Below are positions 1-5,926 of a stretch of 27,272 bases of DNA, piece after piece. The stretch spans positions 1 through 27,272 of IMG/VR virus record IMGVR_UViG_3300034019_000835; one strand, given 5' to 3'. Under the pieces are notes generated by a model. The model was not told the DNA's origin, made no database searches, and worked only from the letters and a program-made list of their open reading frames with translations. The position numbers and the translations under genes were made by a program. Source of the DNA: a virus. Position 1 is the first letter of the stretch. Every line of letters starts with the position of its first letter.

Positions 1-94
1 GACCGCGTGCGATATGCTGTCGCACGGTGGACACAGAACAGCGAAGTCGATCTGCAACCTCGCGCATGGTCAAAATCCGACCCGCGTTAGACAT
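1..94 (-). CDS. Helix-turn-helix (excisionase-like) protein, N-terminal part
   Basis: Reading leftward from an ATG at 94-92, the visible 31 codons start MSNAGRILTMREVADRLRCS and continue with VSTVRQHIARG. This is the usual shape of a short MerR/HTH_17 excisionase-type DNA-binding domain: a 'T-x-x-E-V-A' first helix followed by a recognition helix 'S-x-S-T-V-R'. GAGG lies 8 nt upstream of the ATG on the minus strand. The gene runs off the left edge of the window, so total length and any C-terminal domain are unknown. Such proteins in phages act as excisionases or small repressors/activators; which one cannot be decided here. The gene points left, away from everything up to 249. Confidence 0.6.
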   Translation of the reverse strand, partial: MSNAGRILTMREVADRLRCSVSTVRQHIARG

Positions 95-248
95 GTTTTT
101 TCCCTCGGCAAAAACCTGGCGGGGCTACCGGGGAGCATCGCAAAAATATGCACTTGAACAAACAATAAGTCAAGAGCTGACCAAAGGTGTCAAAACGGCA
201 AGCAAAATCCCGTTGTCATCGAAATCGCCATTTATGAAAGAGTCAACT

Positions 249-563
249 ATGTGGGAAATACGGTATGTAGACAGGCAAGGACAAGATCGTGTGACACTGG
301 TGGAGTCAGCAGACAGAGCGTTTGCAATGGGTCGCGACATGGCCGCAAGAGGCAAGCGGCCAAGAGTGCGACAGTGCAAAACGGATGTGTTACTGGCCGA
401 TCCAGAGTGTCAGGAAATCGTATTGCTGATGCGACGAGTCAGCGTGCGAGATGCGGCAATCTTTGCTCTGCGTTGGGCTCGGCACGATCGCACAGCAGGG
501 TGCCTGCTGTGGCCGAGCGGTGAAGAAATGCCCTCGAACTGGAAGGTGTCAAAAGACTCCTAG
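249..563 (+). CDS. Hypothetical protein (104 aa)
   Basis: The product begins MWEIRYVDRQGQDRVTLVES and ends ...SNWKVSKDS. The reading frame is open much further upstream (to 27), but that part lies antisense to the leftward HTH gene. Only the part from 249, preceded by a weak AAAGAG, looks protein-like. An ATG at 234 is an alternative start. No domain is recognised. The middle (about residues 30-70) is basic and the C-terminal half has several Trp/Cys residues. Its stop overlaps the stop of the leftward gene at 560-913 by 4 nt, so the two are convergent. A real gene is likely but not certain. Confidence 0.45.
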   Translation: MWEIRYVDRQGQDRVTLVESADRAFAMGRDMAARGKRPRVRQCKTDVLLADPECQEIVLLMRRVSVRDAAIFALRWARHDRTAGCLLWPSGEEMPSNWKVSKDS

Positions 564-913
564 TTTCCAGGTTTCTTTTTTTGTCTGGCTTTCGCAAGCG
601 TTTCTTTTGCTGCTGCGACAGTTGGCTTGCGTGCAGTCGCCGATCGCGGTTTGGGTTGTCCAACCGGAACGGGTTTTCCAAGCTGCGCTGCACGGCGATG
701 CTCATCCGCTCTTGCGACGAACCGCTGCAATGCCGTTACCGATGTAACTGCAGAACGCAAGTTATACAAAGCGATTACTTGACCTTCTTGCTCCATCGCG
801 ACTTTCGCAGCCAACTCCAGCTTTGCCGCAAATTCTTTCAGGTCAGCCGCTAACGCAGAAAGCTGCTGTGCTGTGACCGCTTCCGTTTTTTTTGGTTCAG
901 GTGTTCCGCCCAT
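560..913 (-). CDS. Hypothetical helical protein with basic tail (117 aa)
   Basis: The product begins MGGTPEPKKTEAVTAQQLSA and then forms long alanine/leucine-rich helices (about residues 14-75). It ends in a Lys/Ala/Pro-rich basic tail with 'KARQKKKPGN'. No family is recognised; a nucleic-acid-binding tail is suggested by the charge. An upstream in-frame extension to 985 exists but is low-quality sequence. There is no Shine-Dalgarno sequence before the ATG at 913. Instead a TACATT hexamer ends 6 nt before the ATG, with TTGGAA 17 nt further upstream, which would place transcription start on the A of the ATG. Confidence 0.55.
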   Translation of the reverse strand: MGGTPEPKKTEAVTAQQLSALAADLKEFAAKLELAAKVAMEQEGQVIALYNLRSAVTSVTALQRFVARADEHRRAAQLGKPVPVGQPKPRSATARKPTVAAAKETLAKARQKKKPGN

Positions 914-1049
914 GCAAAAAATGTAACCATTTTGAAAAAATTTTCCAAGCTTCAACTGGTTACGCCACAAGCATTTCCGGCGCAATCAAGGCGCAATCGC
1001 TAACGGATGCTGTTGCAATCACTAGTGAACGCCGATACAGTCTTTCATC

Positions 1050-1259
1050 ATGGTTACTCATTTGGACAAGTCAAGCAAAACACGGTTCGGCGCAGAGTAC
1101 ATGTTGCTTTGGCGAGTTTCCAAGTCTCTCGGCTGGAGCGTGATCAATCGCGCGATCAACGGAGACGAGAAAGCTCTTGATCGATTGGAGCGATTTGCTT
1201 GGAAGGGGAAAAAACGCCCTGCTTTGGTTCAGTGGGTAGCGAAACAACGAAACAAGTAG
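1050..1259 (+). CDS. Hypothetical small protein (69 aa)
   Basis: The product begins MVTHLDKSSKTRFGAEYMLL and ends in a basic 'WKGKKRPALVQWVAKQRNK'. It has several Trp residues and predicted helices and no recognised domain. No convincing ribosome-binding site precedes the ATG. Support comes from its protein-like composition and from the strong intrinsic terminator starting 20 nt after its stop. The 914-1049 stretch between this gene and the leftward gene contains no other gene that I can support. Confidence 0.45.
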   Translation: MVTHLDKSSKTRFGAEYMLLWRVSKSLGWSVINRAINGDEKALDRLERFAWKGKKRPALVQWVAKQRNK

Positions 1260-1279
1260 TTCCTGGCGGGGCTACCGTC

Positions 1280-1313
1280 GCTCGGTCTGCATGGTGCAGG
1301 CCGGGCGTTTTTT
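1280..1313 (+). terminator. Intrinsic terminator before csrA
   Basis: A 12-bp stem (1280-1291 with 1295-1306, two G-U pairs) closes a TGG loop and is followed by GTTTTTT. It ends the transcript of the 1050-1259 gene and isolates the csrA operon, whose ATG is at 1339. Confidence 0.9.
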
Positions 1314-1338
1314 AGTTTACGAAAAAGGAGCAGCCTAA

Positions 1339-1689
1339 ATGTTGGTTTTGTCAAGGAAGAACGGCGAGTCGATCAAGCTTGGACCGGACGCAAGTGTCCG
1401 TGTCGTGGAGATCTCTGGAAACCGAGTGCAGCTTGGTATTGAGGCACCTCGAGCGATGCGGGTGCTGCGTGGCGAAATGGTCGTCAAAACGGAGGTGACG
1501 GTGACGGAGGAGGTGATTGATCCGCCTCACGCAAGAGAGGCCGAGGAATTGTCGTATTGCTTGAAGCTGATATTGGGCTGCATGCAGTATTCGACCAGCG
1601 TGGACTGCGTAGACATCGTCAACGTTCCTACGGATTGGACGAAGCGAGCTATGGAGGCGATTGCGAAGCACGAAGGTGTTGCGCGATGA
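1339..1689 (+). CDS. csrA: CsrA-family RNA-binding regulator with C-terminal extension
   Basis: CsrA dimers bind GGA-containing loops in mRNA leaders and block or stabilise translation. Residues 1-50 carry the family features: MLVLSRKNGESIKLG at the N-terminus, the VRVVEISGNRVQLGIEAP beta-strand segment, and the conserved RGE late in the core (VLRGEM). The usual CsrA is about 60-70 aa. This one is 116 aa, with about 60 extra residues (from roughly 55) including a Cys-containing helix-like stretch 'SYCLKLILGCMQYS' that I do not recognise. AAGGAG lies 8 nt before the ATG. It is the first gene of a long rightward operon, and its stop overlaps the next start (ATGA). A phage-borne CsrA would be placed to reprogram host or phage mRNA translation; that is inference. 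Confidence 0.93.
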   Translation: MLVLSRKNGESIKLGPDASVRVVEISGNRVQLGIEAPRAMRVLRGEMVVKTEVTVTEEVIDPPHAREAEELSYCLKLILGCMQYSTSVDCVDIVNVPTDWTKRAMEAIAKHEGVAR

Positions 1690-1796
1690 ATGACGATGAG
1701 TTTGCAGAGGTTCCGATCATTCAGTTTGTTGTGTCAGGATTGATTGTGTGGTGCTCGATCCTGGCGTTGGCAGCGTGGATGCTCGGGTTTTTGTAA
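1686..1796 (+). CDS. Tiny single-span membrane protein (36 aa)
   Basis: The product is MNDDEFAEVPIIQFVVSGLI followed by VWCSILALAAWMLGFL. A short acidic N-terminus is followed by one hydrophobic segment of about 24 residues, so it is probably an inner-membrane peptide. The ATG overlaps the csrA stop (ATGA), implying translational coupling. No function can be assigned. Small phage membrane proteins of this kind include host-takeover and superinfection factors, but nothing here discriminates. Confidence 0.6.
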   Translation: MNDDEFAEVPIIQFVVSGLIVWCSILALAAWMLGFL

Positions 1797-1801
1797 TGGC
1801 A

Positions 1802-1877
1802 ACGAGGGTAGTTTAATCCAGGCAAAACAGCGGCTATCGGGCGAGCCGCGTTGCAGGTTCAACTCCTGCTCCTCGTT
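1802..1877 (+). tRNA. tRNA-like gene, possibly tRNA-Pro(CGG) with expanded anticodon loop
   Basis: A cloverleaf can be drawn. Acceptor stem: ACGAGGG (1802-1808) with TCCTCGT (1870-1876). D arm: GTTT/AAAC with a GG-containing loop. T arm: GCAGG-TTCAACT-CCTGC. The anticodon arm is CGGCT/AGCCG (or GCGGCT/AGCCGC) and leaves an 8-nt loop, ATCGGGCG, one more than canonical. If T is position 33 the anticodon reads CGG, followed by G. The 3' CCA is not encoded. It lies between the tiny membrane-protein gene and the exonuclease gene, in the same direction. It could be a functional tRNA, a frameshift-suppressor type or a decaying copy. Confidence 0.62.
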
Positions 1878-1920
1878 TTGGTTTGTTATCGATACGTGTT
1901 AGTGATGGGAGTTGTCATTT

Positions 1921-2763
1921 ATGAGCATTGTGGAAGTTCTCGAAAAGCTAACGTCAGTGGATCCAAACGTGGACTACCATTCGCGGCCTGAATTGTCGTC
2001 TTCTGAAGTTGCGATGTATTTGCGGGATCCGCTGGAGTGGTGGGGCAGCTACAAAGCGGACCCACGTTGGAAAAAGGAAGTTTCGCCAGCCATGGAGTTT
2101 GGCACTGCTGTTCATCTTTGCGCGGAACGAGGTGGATGGGACGGGTTGGCGATGGAGATTCCTGCCAACGTCCTGAACGACGACGGCCATTGCAAGGGCA
2201 AGGCTTGGACGGCGTGGAAGGCGGCGAATGAGGCTCTTGTTTATTTCAAGCCGGGAGAACGCAATCCGTTGGCTGAGATATGGAACCACTTGCAATCCAA
2301 TACGTTTTGCAGAACTTCGCTGGATGTTGCTCGGGCTGAAGGCGGACTGGAAAAGGTTCACGTTTGGGATGACGATTATCTCGGCCCATGCCGGATGAAA
2401 GCGGACTGTATTGCCGGTCCATTGCTTATTGACTGGAAGACGACCAACAAAACCGACACGAGAAGCTTTGCCAACGATGCGGCGGGCATGGGCTATGACG
2501 TTCGTCTTTCGTTGTATCGGCGCGGATACCGCAATCTGTTCGGTGCCGATCCAGAAATTTATGTTGTCGCGATCCGTTCATCTGGAAGCTATCGAGTCAC
2601 ACCTTATCGCATACCCGACACTTGGCTGGACGACGCAGAGGCGCGTTTGGTCATGCTCGTCGATGAAATGAATCATTTCGACTTGGCGTCATTTCTTGAC
2701 GCTAAGCCGGTTGAGTTGCCGCAACCCCGTTTCGCAAAGTTGGATTTGGAGGATTTTACATGA
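1921..2763 (+). CDS. PD-(D/E)XK nuclease (phage recombination exonuclease-like)
   Basis: A 280-aa protein. It shows the start motif LSSSEVAMYLRDPLEWW, then MEFGTAVHLCAERGG (the 'FGxxxH' motif of the family) and KADCIAGPLLIDWKTT, which supplies the catalytic D...(D/E)xK signature with Asp in place of Glu (DWK). Proteins of this group degrade one strand of a DNA end and hand the ssDNA to an annealing protein. That fits the next gene, which overlaps it by 4 nt (ATGA). Start: ATG 1921 has GGGAG about 9 nt upstream, whereas the TTG at 1912 does not fit. Cytoplasmic; first of the recombination genes. Confidence 0.85.
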   Translation: MSIVEVLEKLTSVDPNVDYHSRPELSSSEVAMYLRDPLEWWGSYKADPRWKKEVSPAMEFGTAVHLCAERGGWDGLAMEIPANVLNDDGHCKGKAWTAWKAANEALVYFKPGERNPLAEIWNHLQSNTFCRTSLDVARAEGGLEKVHVWDDDYLGPCRMKADCIAGPLLIDWKTTNKTDTRSFANDAAGMGYDVRLSLYRRGYRNLFGADPEIYVVAIRSSGSYRVTPYRIPDTWLDDAEARLVMLVDEMNHFDLASFLDAKPVELPQPRFAKLDLEDFT

Positions 2764-3689
2764 GCCAGGAATTGATTACTCGAGACAACCAAGTGGTGGG
2801 CACGGCTATTGCAATGCCGACCGCAACGCCAGATCACGCAATTGCATTGGCTGCTGCGGTTCTGGACAAGCGGATCACCACGGCAAGGCAATGGCCACGG
2901 TCGGTGTCGCGATTTAAGCAGGAGGCGATTGCTCTACTGCAGGACGACATTGAAACCGCTCGCAGTGCTGAGTATCGCAAGCCGGTGGGAGACGGGTCTG
3001 TCACTGGTCCGTCCGTTCGGCTCGCTGAGATCGCTTGCATGTGTTGGGGCAACATCGAAGTCGAAATTGGTGAGCCAGTCATCACCGAGACTTCGGTGAC
3101 GGTTCACGCGACCGCATGGGATCTCGAGCGGAATGTGCGGGTTCCCGGTATTTCGTCTACGTCGATCGTTCAAAAGAACGGCAAACGATACGCACAGCAC
3201 ATGATCGAGAACGCAATCATGGCGACAGCATCCAAGGCTCGTCGCAATGCAATCCAAGCTGCGATTCCTAGAGCGTACATCAACGACCTGCTGGAGGCTG
3301 CGAGGAAAGTAGCCAACAGCAACGTCAAGTCGGTCGAGCAGACTCGCAAGGATATGCTTGAACACTTTGCACGTACGTATCGAGTCACACCTGAGCAGGT
3401 GTTTGCTTACCTCGATGTGGAGGGAGTAGACGACATCGGGCTGGCGCACATCGATGAGTTGCGTCTCGTCTCCACGGCGCTCAAAGAAGGAGAGCCGATC
3501 GAGGAGTATTTTGGGCCGATCAAGACTAAGGCCGAGATGGTCAAGGAAAAGATCGCGGAGCGGCGAGGTGGAACTGACACGGCGACATCAAAGCAAGTTG
3601 AAAAACACGCTGCTACTGGCGGTCTAACCGATGCGGAGAAGGCAGCAATTCTTAAAGCAGAAGCAGCTGAAGCTGGGAGGAAGCAATGA
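2760..3689 (+). CDS. Putative phage recombination/annealing protein (RecT-like role)
   Basis: A 309-aa soluble protein. The core around residues 70-190 contains GPSVRLAEIACMCWGN, then alternating strands, 'DLERNVRVPGISSTS', and 'ATASKARRNAIQAAIPRAYI'. This pattern recurs in uncharacterised phage proteins sitting next to exonucleases. The C-terminal 50 residues are charged and Ala/Lys/Glu-rich. Placement between a PD-(D/E)XK exonuclease and an SbcC-like ATPase, overlapping both by 4 nt, argues for a single-strand annealing or recombination-mediator role. This assignment rests on context and motif resemblance, not on a diagnostic catalytic residue. Confidence 0.65.
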   Translation: MSQELITRDNQVVGTAIAMPTATPDHAIALAAAVLDKRITTARQWPRSVSRFKQEAIALLQDDIETARSAEYRKPVGDGSVTGPSVRLAEIACMCWGNIEVEIGEPVITETSVTVHATAWDLERNVRVPGISSTSIVQKNGKRYAQHMIENAIMATASKARRNAIQAAIPRAYINDLLEAARKVANSNVKSVEQTRKDMLEHFARTYRVTPEQVFAYLDVEGVDDIGLAHIDELRLVSTALKEGEPIEEYFGPIKTKAEMVKEKIAERRGGTDTATSKQVEKHAATGGLTDAEKAAILKAEAAEAGRKQ

Positions 3690-5179
3690 GCACAATCGAG
3701 ATCAAGGACATCGGGCCAGTAGAACACGTTTCAATTCCAATTCCAGAAGGTGGGGGCGTTTGCGTCCTGCGTGGTCGGAATGGGATTGGAAAAACAAACA
3801 CCCTCCAGGCAGTCGAAACGATTGCAACGGGCAAGGGTTCGCTATCGGTTCGCGACGGGGCTTTGCGAGGCGAAGTGTCGGGATGGGGAGCTAAGGTTAC
3901 GGTCGGTCGATCGACCCGCCGAACCGGAGAGCTGGAAGTCTACACTCTTGAGGGCAAGCTTTCCATTGCCGACCTAGTGGATCCAGGCTTGAAGTCCAAC
4001 GAGGCAGCAGACGCTCGCAGGATTCGGGCGCTTGCATCGTTGACTGCAGACAAGGTAGACCCATCTAGGTTCTTTGAATTGCTTGGTGGAAAGGACGCTT
4101 TCTTGGGGATCGTTTCTCCCTCGGCTATGGAGGGCGACGACTGGGTTGCGGTCGCCGACAAGATCAAGCGCGACATCGAGCGCGAAGCTCGCAAGGAAGA
4201 GGCTCTTGCCGAACACGCCGATGGGATTGCCGTTGGTCTACTTAACGGGGAGCAGTTCGACCCAGAGCAAGAGATTCCCAGTCTTGATGTGCTCAGAAAG
4301 GAGCAACAGAACCATGCGGCGAATCTGGCTGCGATGCAGGCCAAGAAGGAATCCGCCGACAAGCAACTACAGAGACAGGAGGAGGCTAGGCGGGTGGTCG
4401 CCGAGCAATCCAGCGACACAAACGAGCGAGTGGAATTATTGCACGCAGAAAAGGAGGCTCGATGGGCATCGTTGCGGCAATTGTCTGACCAGCATGATGC
4501 GATTGCCGAGGAGATTCGTGTGCTCGAAGCGAAGATTCAGCAATTATTGCCAAACATCGAAATCGCAAGACGCGATCACGAACACTCCGAGCAACAGCTA
4601 GCGTCAGCGATCAGGGAGCGAGAAGACCTAGCAGCCCTGCAGAAGATCATCGACACGCCCATCGATGCCCCAAGCAGCGAGGAAATTGCATCTGTTGAAT
4701 TGGCTCTCACCTTTGCCGAATCCGCCATTGAGAAAGCGGTTAAGCAAACGGAGCAGCGGCGGCGTCACCAAGATGCGATTCGGCACAAATCCCTGGCGGA
4801 AAAGCACCGCAGCGTTGCGGAACGGCTTCGAGATGCGGCGAAATCGACTGATCAAGTGCTGACGGAACTGGTCGCGAAGACATGCAATGCCTTGCGAGTC
4901 GAACATGGTCGGTTGGTACTAACCACCAAGCGGGGCGCAACCTACTTTGCTGACTTGTCGCATGGAGAGCGGTGGAAGCTGGCAATCGACATTGCATTGG
5001 AGTTGCTTCCTGAGTGCGGCATTATCGTGATTCCGCAAGAGGCGTTCGAGTCTCTTGATCCAACCGCGAGGAAGATCATCAATCAGCACGCGAAAACCCG
5101 AGGAGTCGTGATCATCACAGCGGAGTCGTCTGACGATGAAGCACTGACAGCCGAGTTGTTCGATGAGGTGGTGTCATGA
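3686..5179 (+). CDS. SbcC/RecF-like AAA ATPase with coiled coil
   Basis: A 497-aa protein. The Walker A motif is at about residue 29 (VLRGRNGIGKTNTLQA). Long charged heptad-type helices fill about residues 170-400 (Glu/Gln/Arg-rich). An ABC-type signature 'LSHGERWKLAIDIAL' is followed by the Walker-B region 'CGIIVIPQEAFESLDP' near residue 450. The architecture is that of a short SMC/SbcC-type DNA-repair ATPase. Compared with the usual hhhhDE, the Walker B strand reads VIPQE, so the usual Asp is missing while a Glu is kept. It overlaps both neighbours by 4 nt, tying it to the exonuclease and annealing protein. Likely cytoplasmic DNA-end processing. Confidence 0.82.
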   Translation: MSTIEIKDIGPVEHVSIPIPEGGGVCVLRGRNGIGKTNTLQAVETIATGKGSLSVRDGALRGEVSGWGAKVTVGRSTRRTGELEVYTLEGKLSIADLVDPGLKSNEAADARRIRALASLTADKVDPSRFFELLGGKDAFLGIVSPSAMEGDDWVAVADKIKRDIEREARKEEALAEHADGIAVGLLNGEQFDPEQEIPSLDVLRKEQQNHAANLAAMQAKKESADKQLQRQEEARRVVAEQSSDTNERVELLHAEKEARWASLRQLSDQHDAIAEEIRVLEAKIQQLLPNIEIARRDHEHSEQQLASAIREREDLAALQKIIDTPIDAPSSEEIASVELALTFAESAIEKAVKQTEQRRRHQDAIRHKSLAEKHRSVAERLRDAAKSTDQVLTELVAKTCNALRVEHGRLVLTTKRGATYFADLSHGERWKLAIDIALELLPECGIIVIPQEAFESLDPTARKIINQHAKTRGVVIITAESSDDEALTAELFDEVVS

Positions 5180-5430
5180 ATGCATTCGAGGCGGCGCAAG
5201 AGCAGAGACTTCGCGATGCGATGACACGAACCAACGGCGACAGTCTTTGGGCCTGCATGTCTGTGATTCGTGATGCGGTCGCAAACTCTGAGGAGGCCGA
5301 AGCCAAGGTGCAGAGCATCTCCAAGGTCGTCGCGTCATGTGCGAAATCAATGGATCTGTACGCACTGGCTCGCGGGCTGGATGACAGCCAGCGATCAAAG
5401 GAACAAATTGCGAGGATCCGTCACCTGTGA
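5176..5430 (+). CDS. Hypothetical helical protein (84 aa)
   Basis: The product begins MNAFEAAQEQRLRDAMTRTN and is predicted to be almost entirely alpha-helical. No family is recognised. The ATG overlaps the stop of the ATPase gene (ATGA) and its stop overlaps the GTG of the next gene (GTGA), so it is translated as part of the recombination operon. Confidence 0.7.
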   Translation: MNAFEAAQEQRLRDAMTRTNGDSLWACMSVIRDAVANSEEAEAKVQSISKVVASCAKSMDLYALARGLDDSQRSKEQIARIRHL

Positions 5431-5753
5431 ACTTGTTCGACTGGGCTGAACAACGATCGCGAGATGGCGATCCGCAAACAGCGAAGCAATCAGACGCAGA
5501 TATCAAGCACGTTCTCAATGTGCGATGCCTCCAATTTTTGGAAGGGCTCAAAGCGTTGGGAACGGCAACGGCTAACGAGGTCGCGTTGTCCGTGACCGGA
5601 GACAATCGCGGTATGCACGATTCGATTCGGAGACGGGCAAGCGACTTGGTTCGGCTCGGTCGGATTCGGCAAATTGGTGTTAGGGAGTGCGACGTGACCG
5701 GGAAACGGGTGGCGTTGTACGAGGTTGTTGATACTCGAAACGACGGACAGTAA
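5427..5753 (+). CDS. Winged-helix-like small phage protein (108 aa)
   Basis: The start is GTG at 5427, giving MNLFDWAEQRSRDGDPQTAK. Residues about 35-100 follow a winged-helix plan: helix 'LQFLEGLKALGTATANEVAL', recognition-like helix 'GMHDSIRRRASDLVRLGRI', then a beta wing 'ECDVTGKRVALYEVV'. Phages carry many such small proteins after recombination genes, with a probable DNA-binding role. It is the last gene of the rightward operon. The structured RNA described next starts within a few bases of its stop, so the RNA promoter is probably inside this gene. Confidence 0.65.
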   Translation: MNLFDWAEQRSRDGDPQTAKQSDADIKHVLNVRCLQFLEGLKALGTATANEVALSVTGDNRGMHDSIRRRASDLVRLGRIRQIGVRECDVTGKRVALYEVVDTRNDGQ

Positions 5754-5760
5754 GGGAACA

Positions 5761-5893
5761 ACGGCAGTTGATGCCGTGACGGTCGATTGCACGACCGGAA
5801 GCGAGAAAAGCTATGGACTTTGATAGCCATGCAGCACTCGCTTCGTTCTTTGGTTGCCCGGCAGGGCGTAAAAAACCCTGCCGGGCTTTTATT
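5761..5893 (+). ncRNA. Candidate tracrRNA for the Cas12-like effector
   Basis: The RNA folds into hairpin 5761-5777 (ACGGCA/TGCCGT), hairpin 5780-5797 (CGGTCG/CGACCG) and a long-range stem 5798-5805 with 5837-5844 (GAAGCGAG/CTCGCTTC) around a small inner stem. An 11-bp intrinsic terminator closes it. The segment 5837-5856 is the anti-repeat. Against the last 20 nt of the CRISPR repeat it gives 16 Watson-Crick pairs and one G-U, including a run of 10 pairs against CAAAGAACGA. An anti-repeat near the 3' end with folded structure 5' of it is how type V tracrRNAs (Cas12b, Cas12f, Cas12k) are organised. The 5' half of the anti-repeat is sequestered in the 5798-5805 stem, so crRNA pairing would compete with it. 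The 5' end is not determined. Confidence 0.82.
5856..5893 (+). terminator. Intrinsic terminator of the tracrRNA
   Basis: A perfect 11-bp stem, 5856-5866 with 5876-5886 (GCCCGGCAGGG/CCCTGCCGGGC), has loop CGTAAAAAA and tail TTTTATT. It separates the tracrRNA from the effector gene, which starts at 5927. It also rules out the in-frame ATG at 5813 as the effector start. Confidence 0.93.
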
Positions 5894-5894
5894 A

Positions 5895-5905
5895 CACGAT
5901 GCAAG
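5895..5905 (+). repeat. CRISPR-repeat tail motif in the effector leader
   Basis: CACGATGCAAG matches the last 11 bases of repeat copies (the usual copy has AACGATGCAAG; the last copy has CACGATGCAA). It lies between the tracrRNA terminator and the effector ATG, 21 nt upstream of the start. It may be a relic repeat or part of an autoregulatory element. At 11 nt, chance cannot be excluded. Confidence 0.4.
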
Positions 5906-5926
5906 GCGGATAGGGAACACGGAATA

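Noticed and set aside
5813-5926. Upstream ATG extending the effector to 463 aa
   Set aside because: The extension crosses the anti-repeat and the 11-bp terminator stem of the tracrRNA; residues there are not protein-like.
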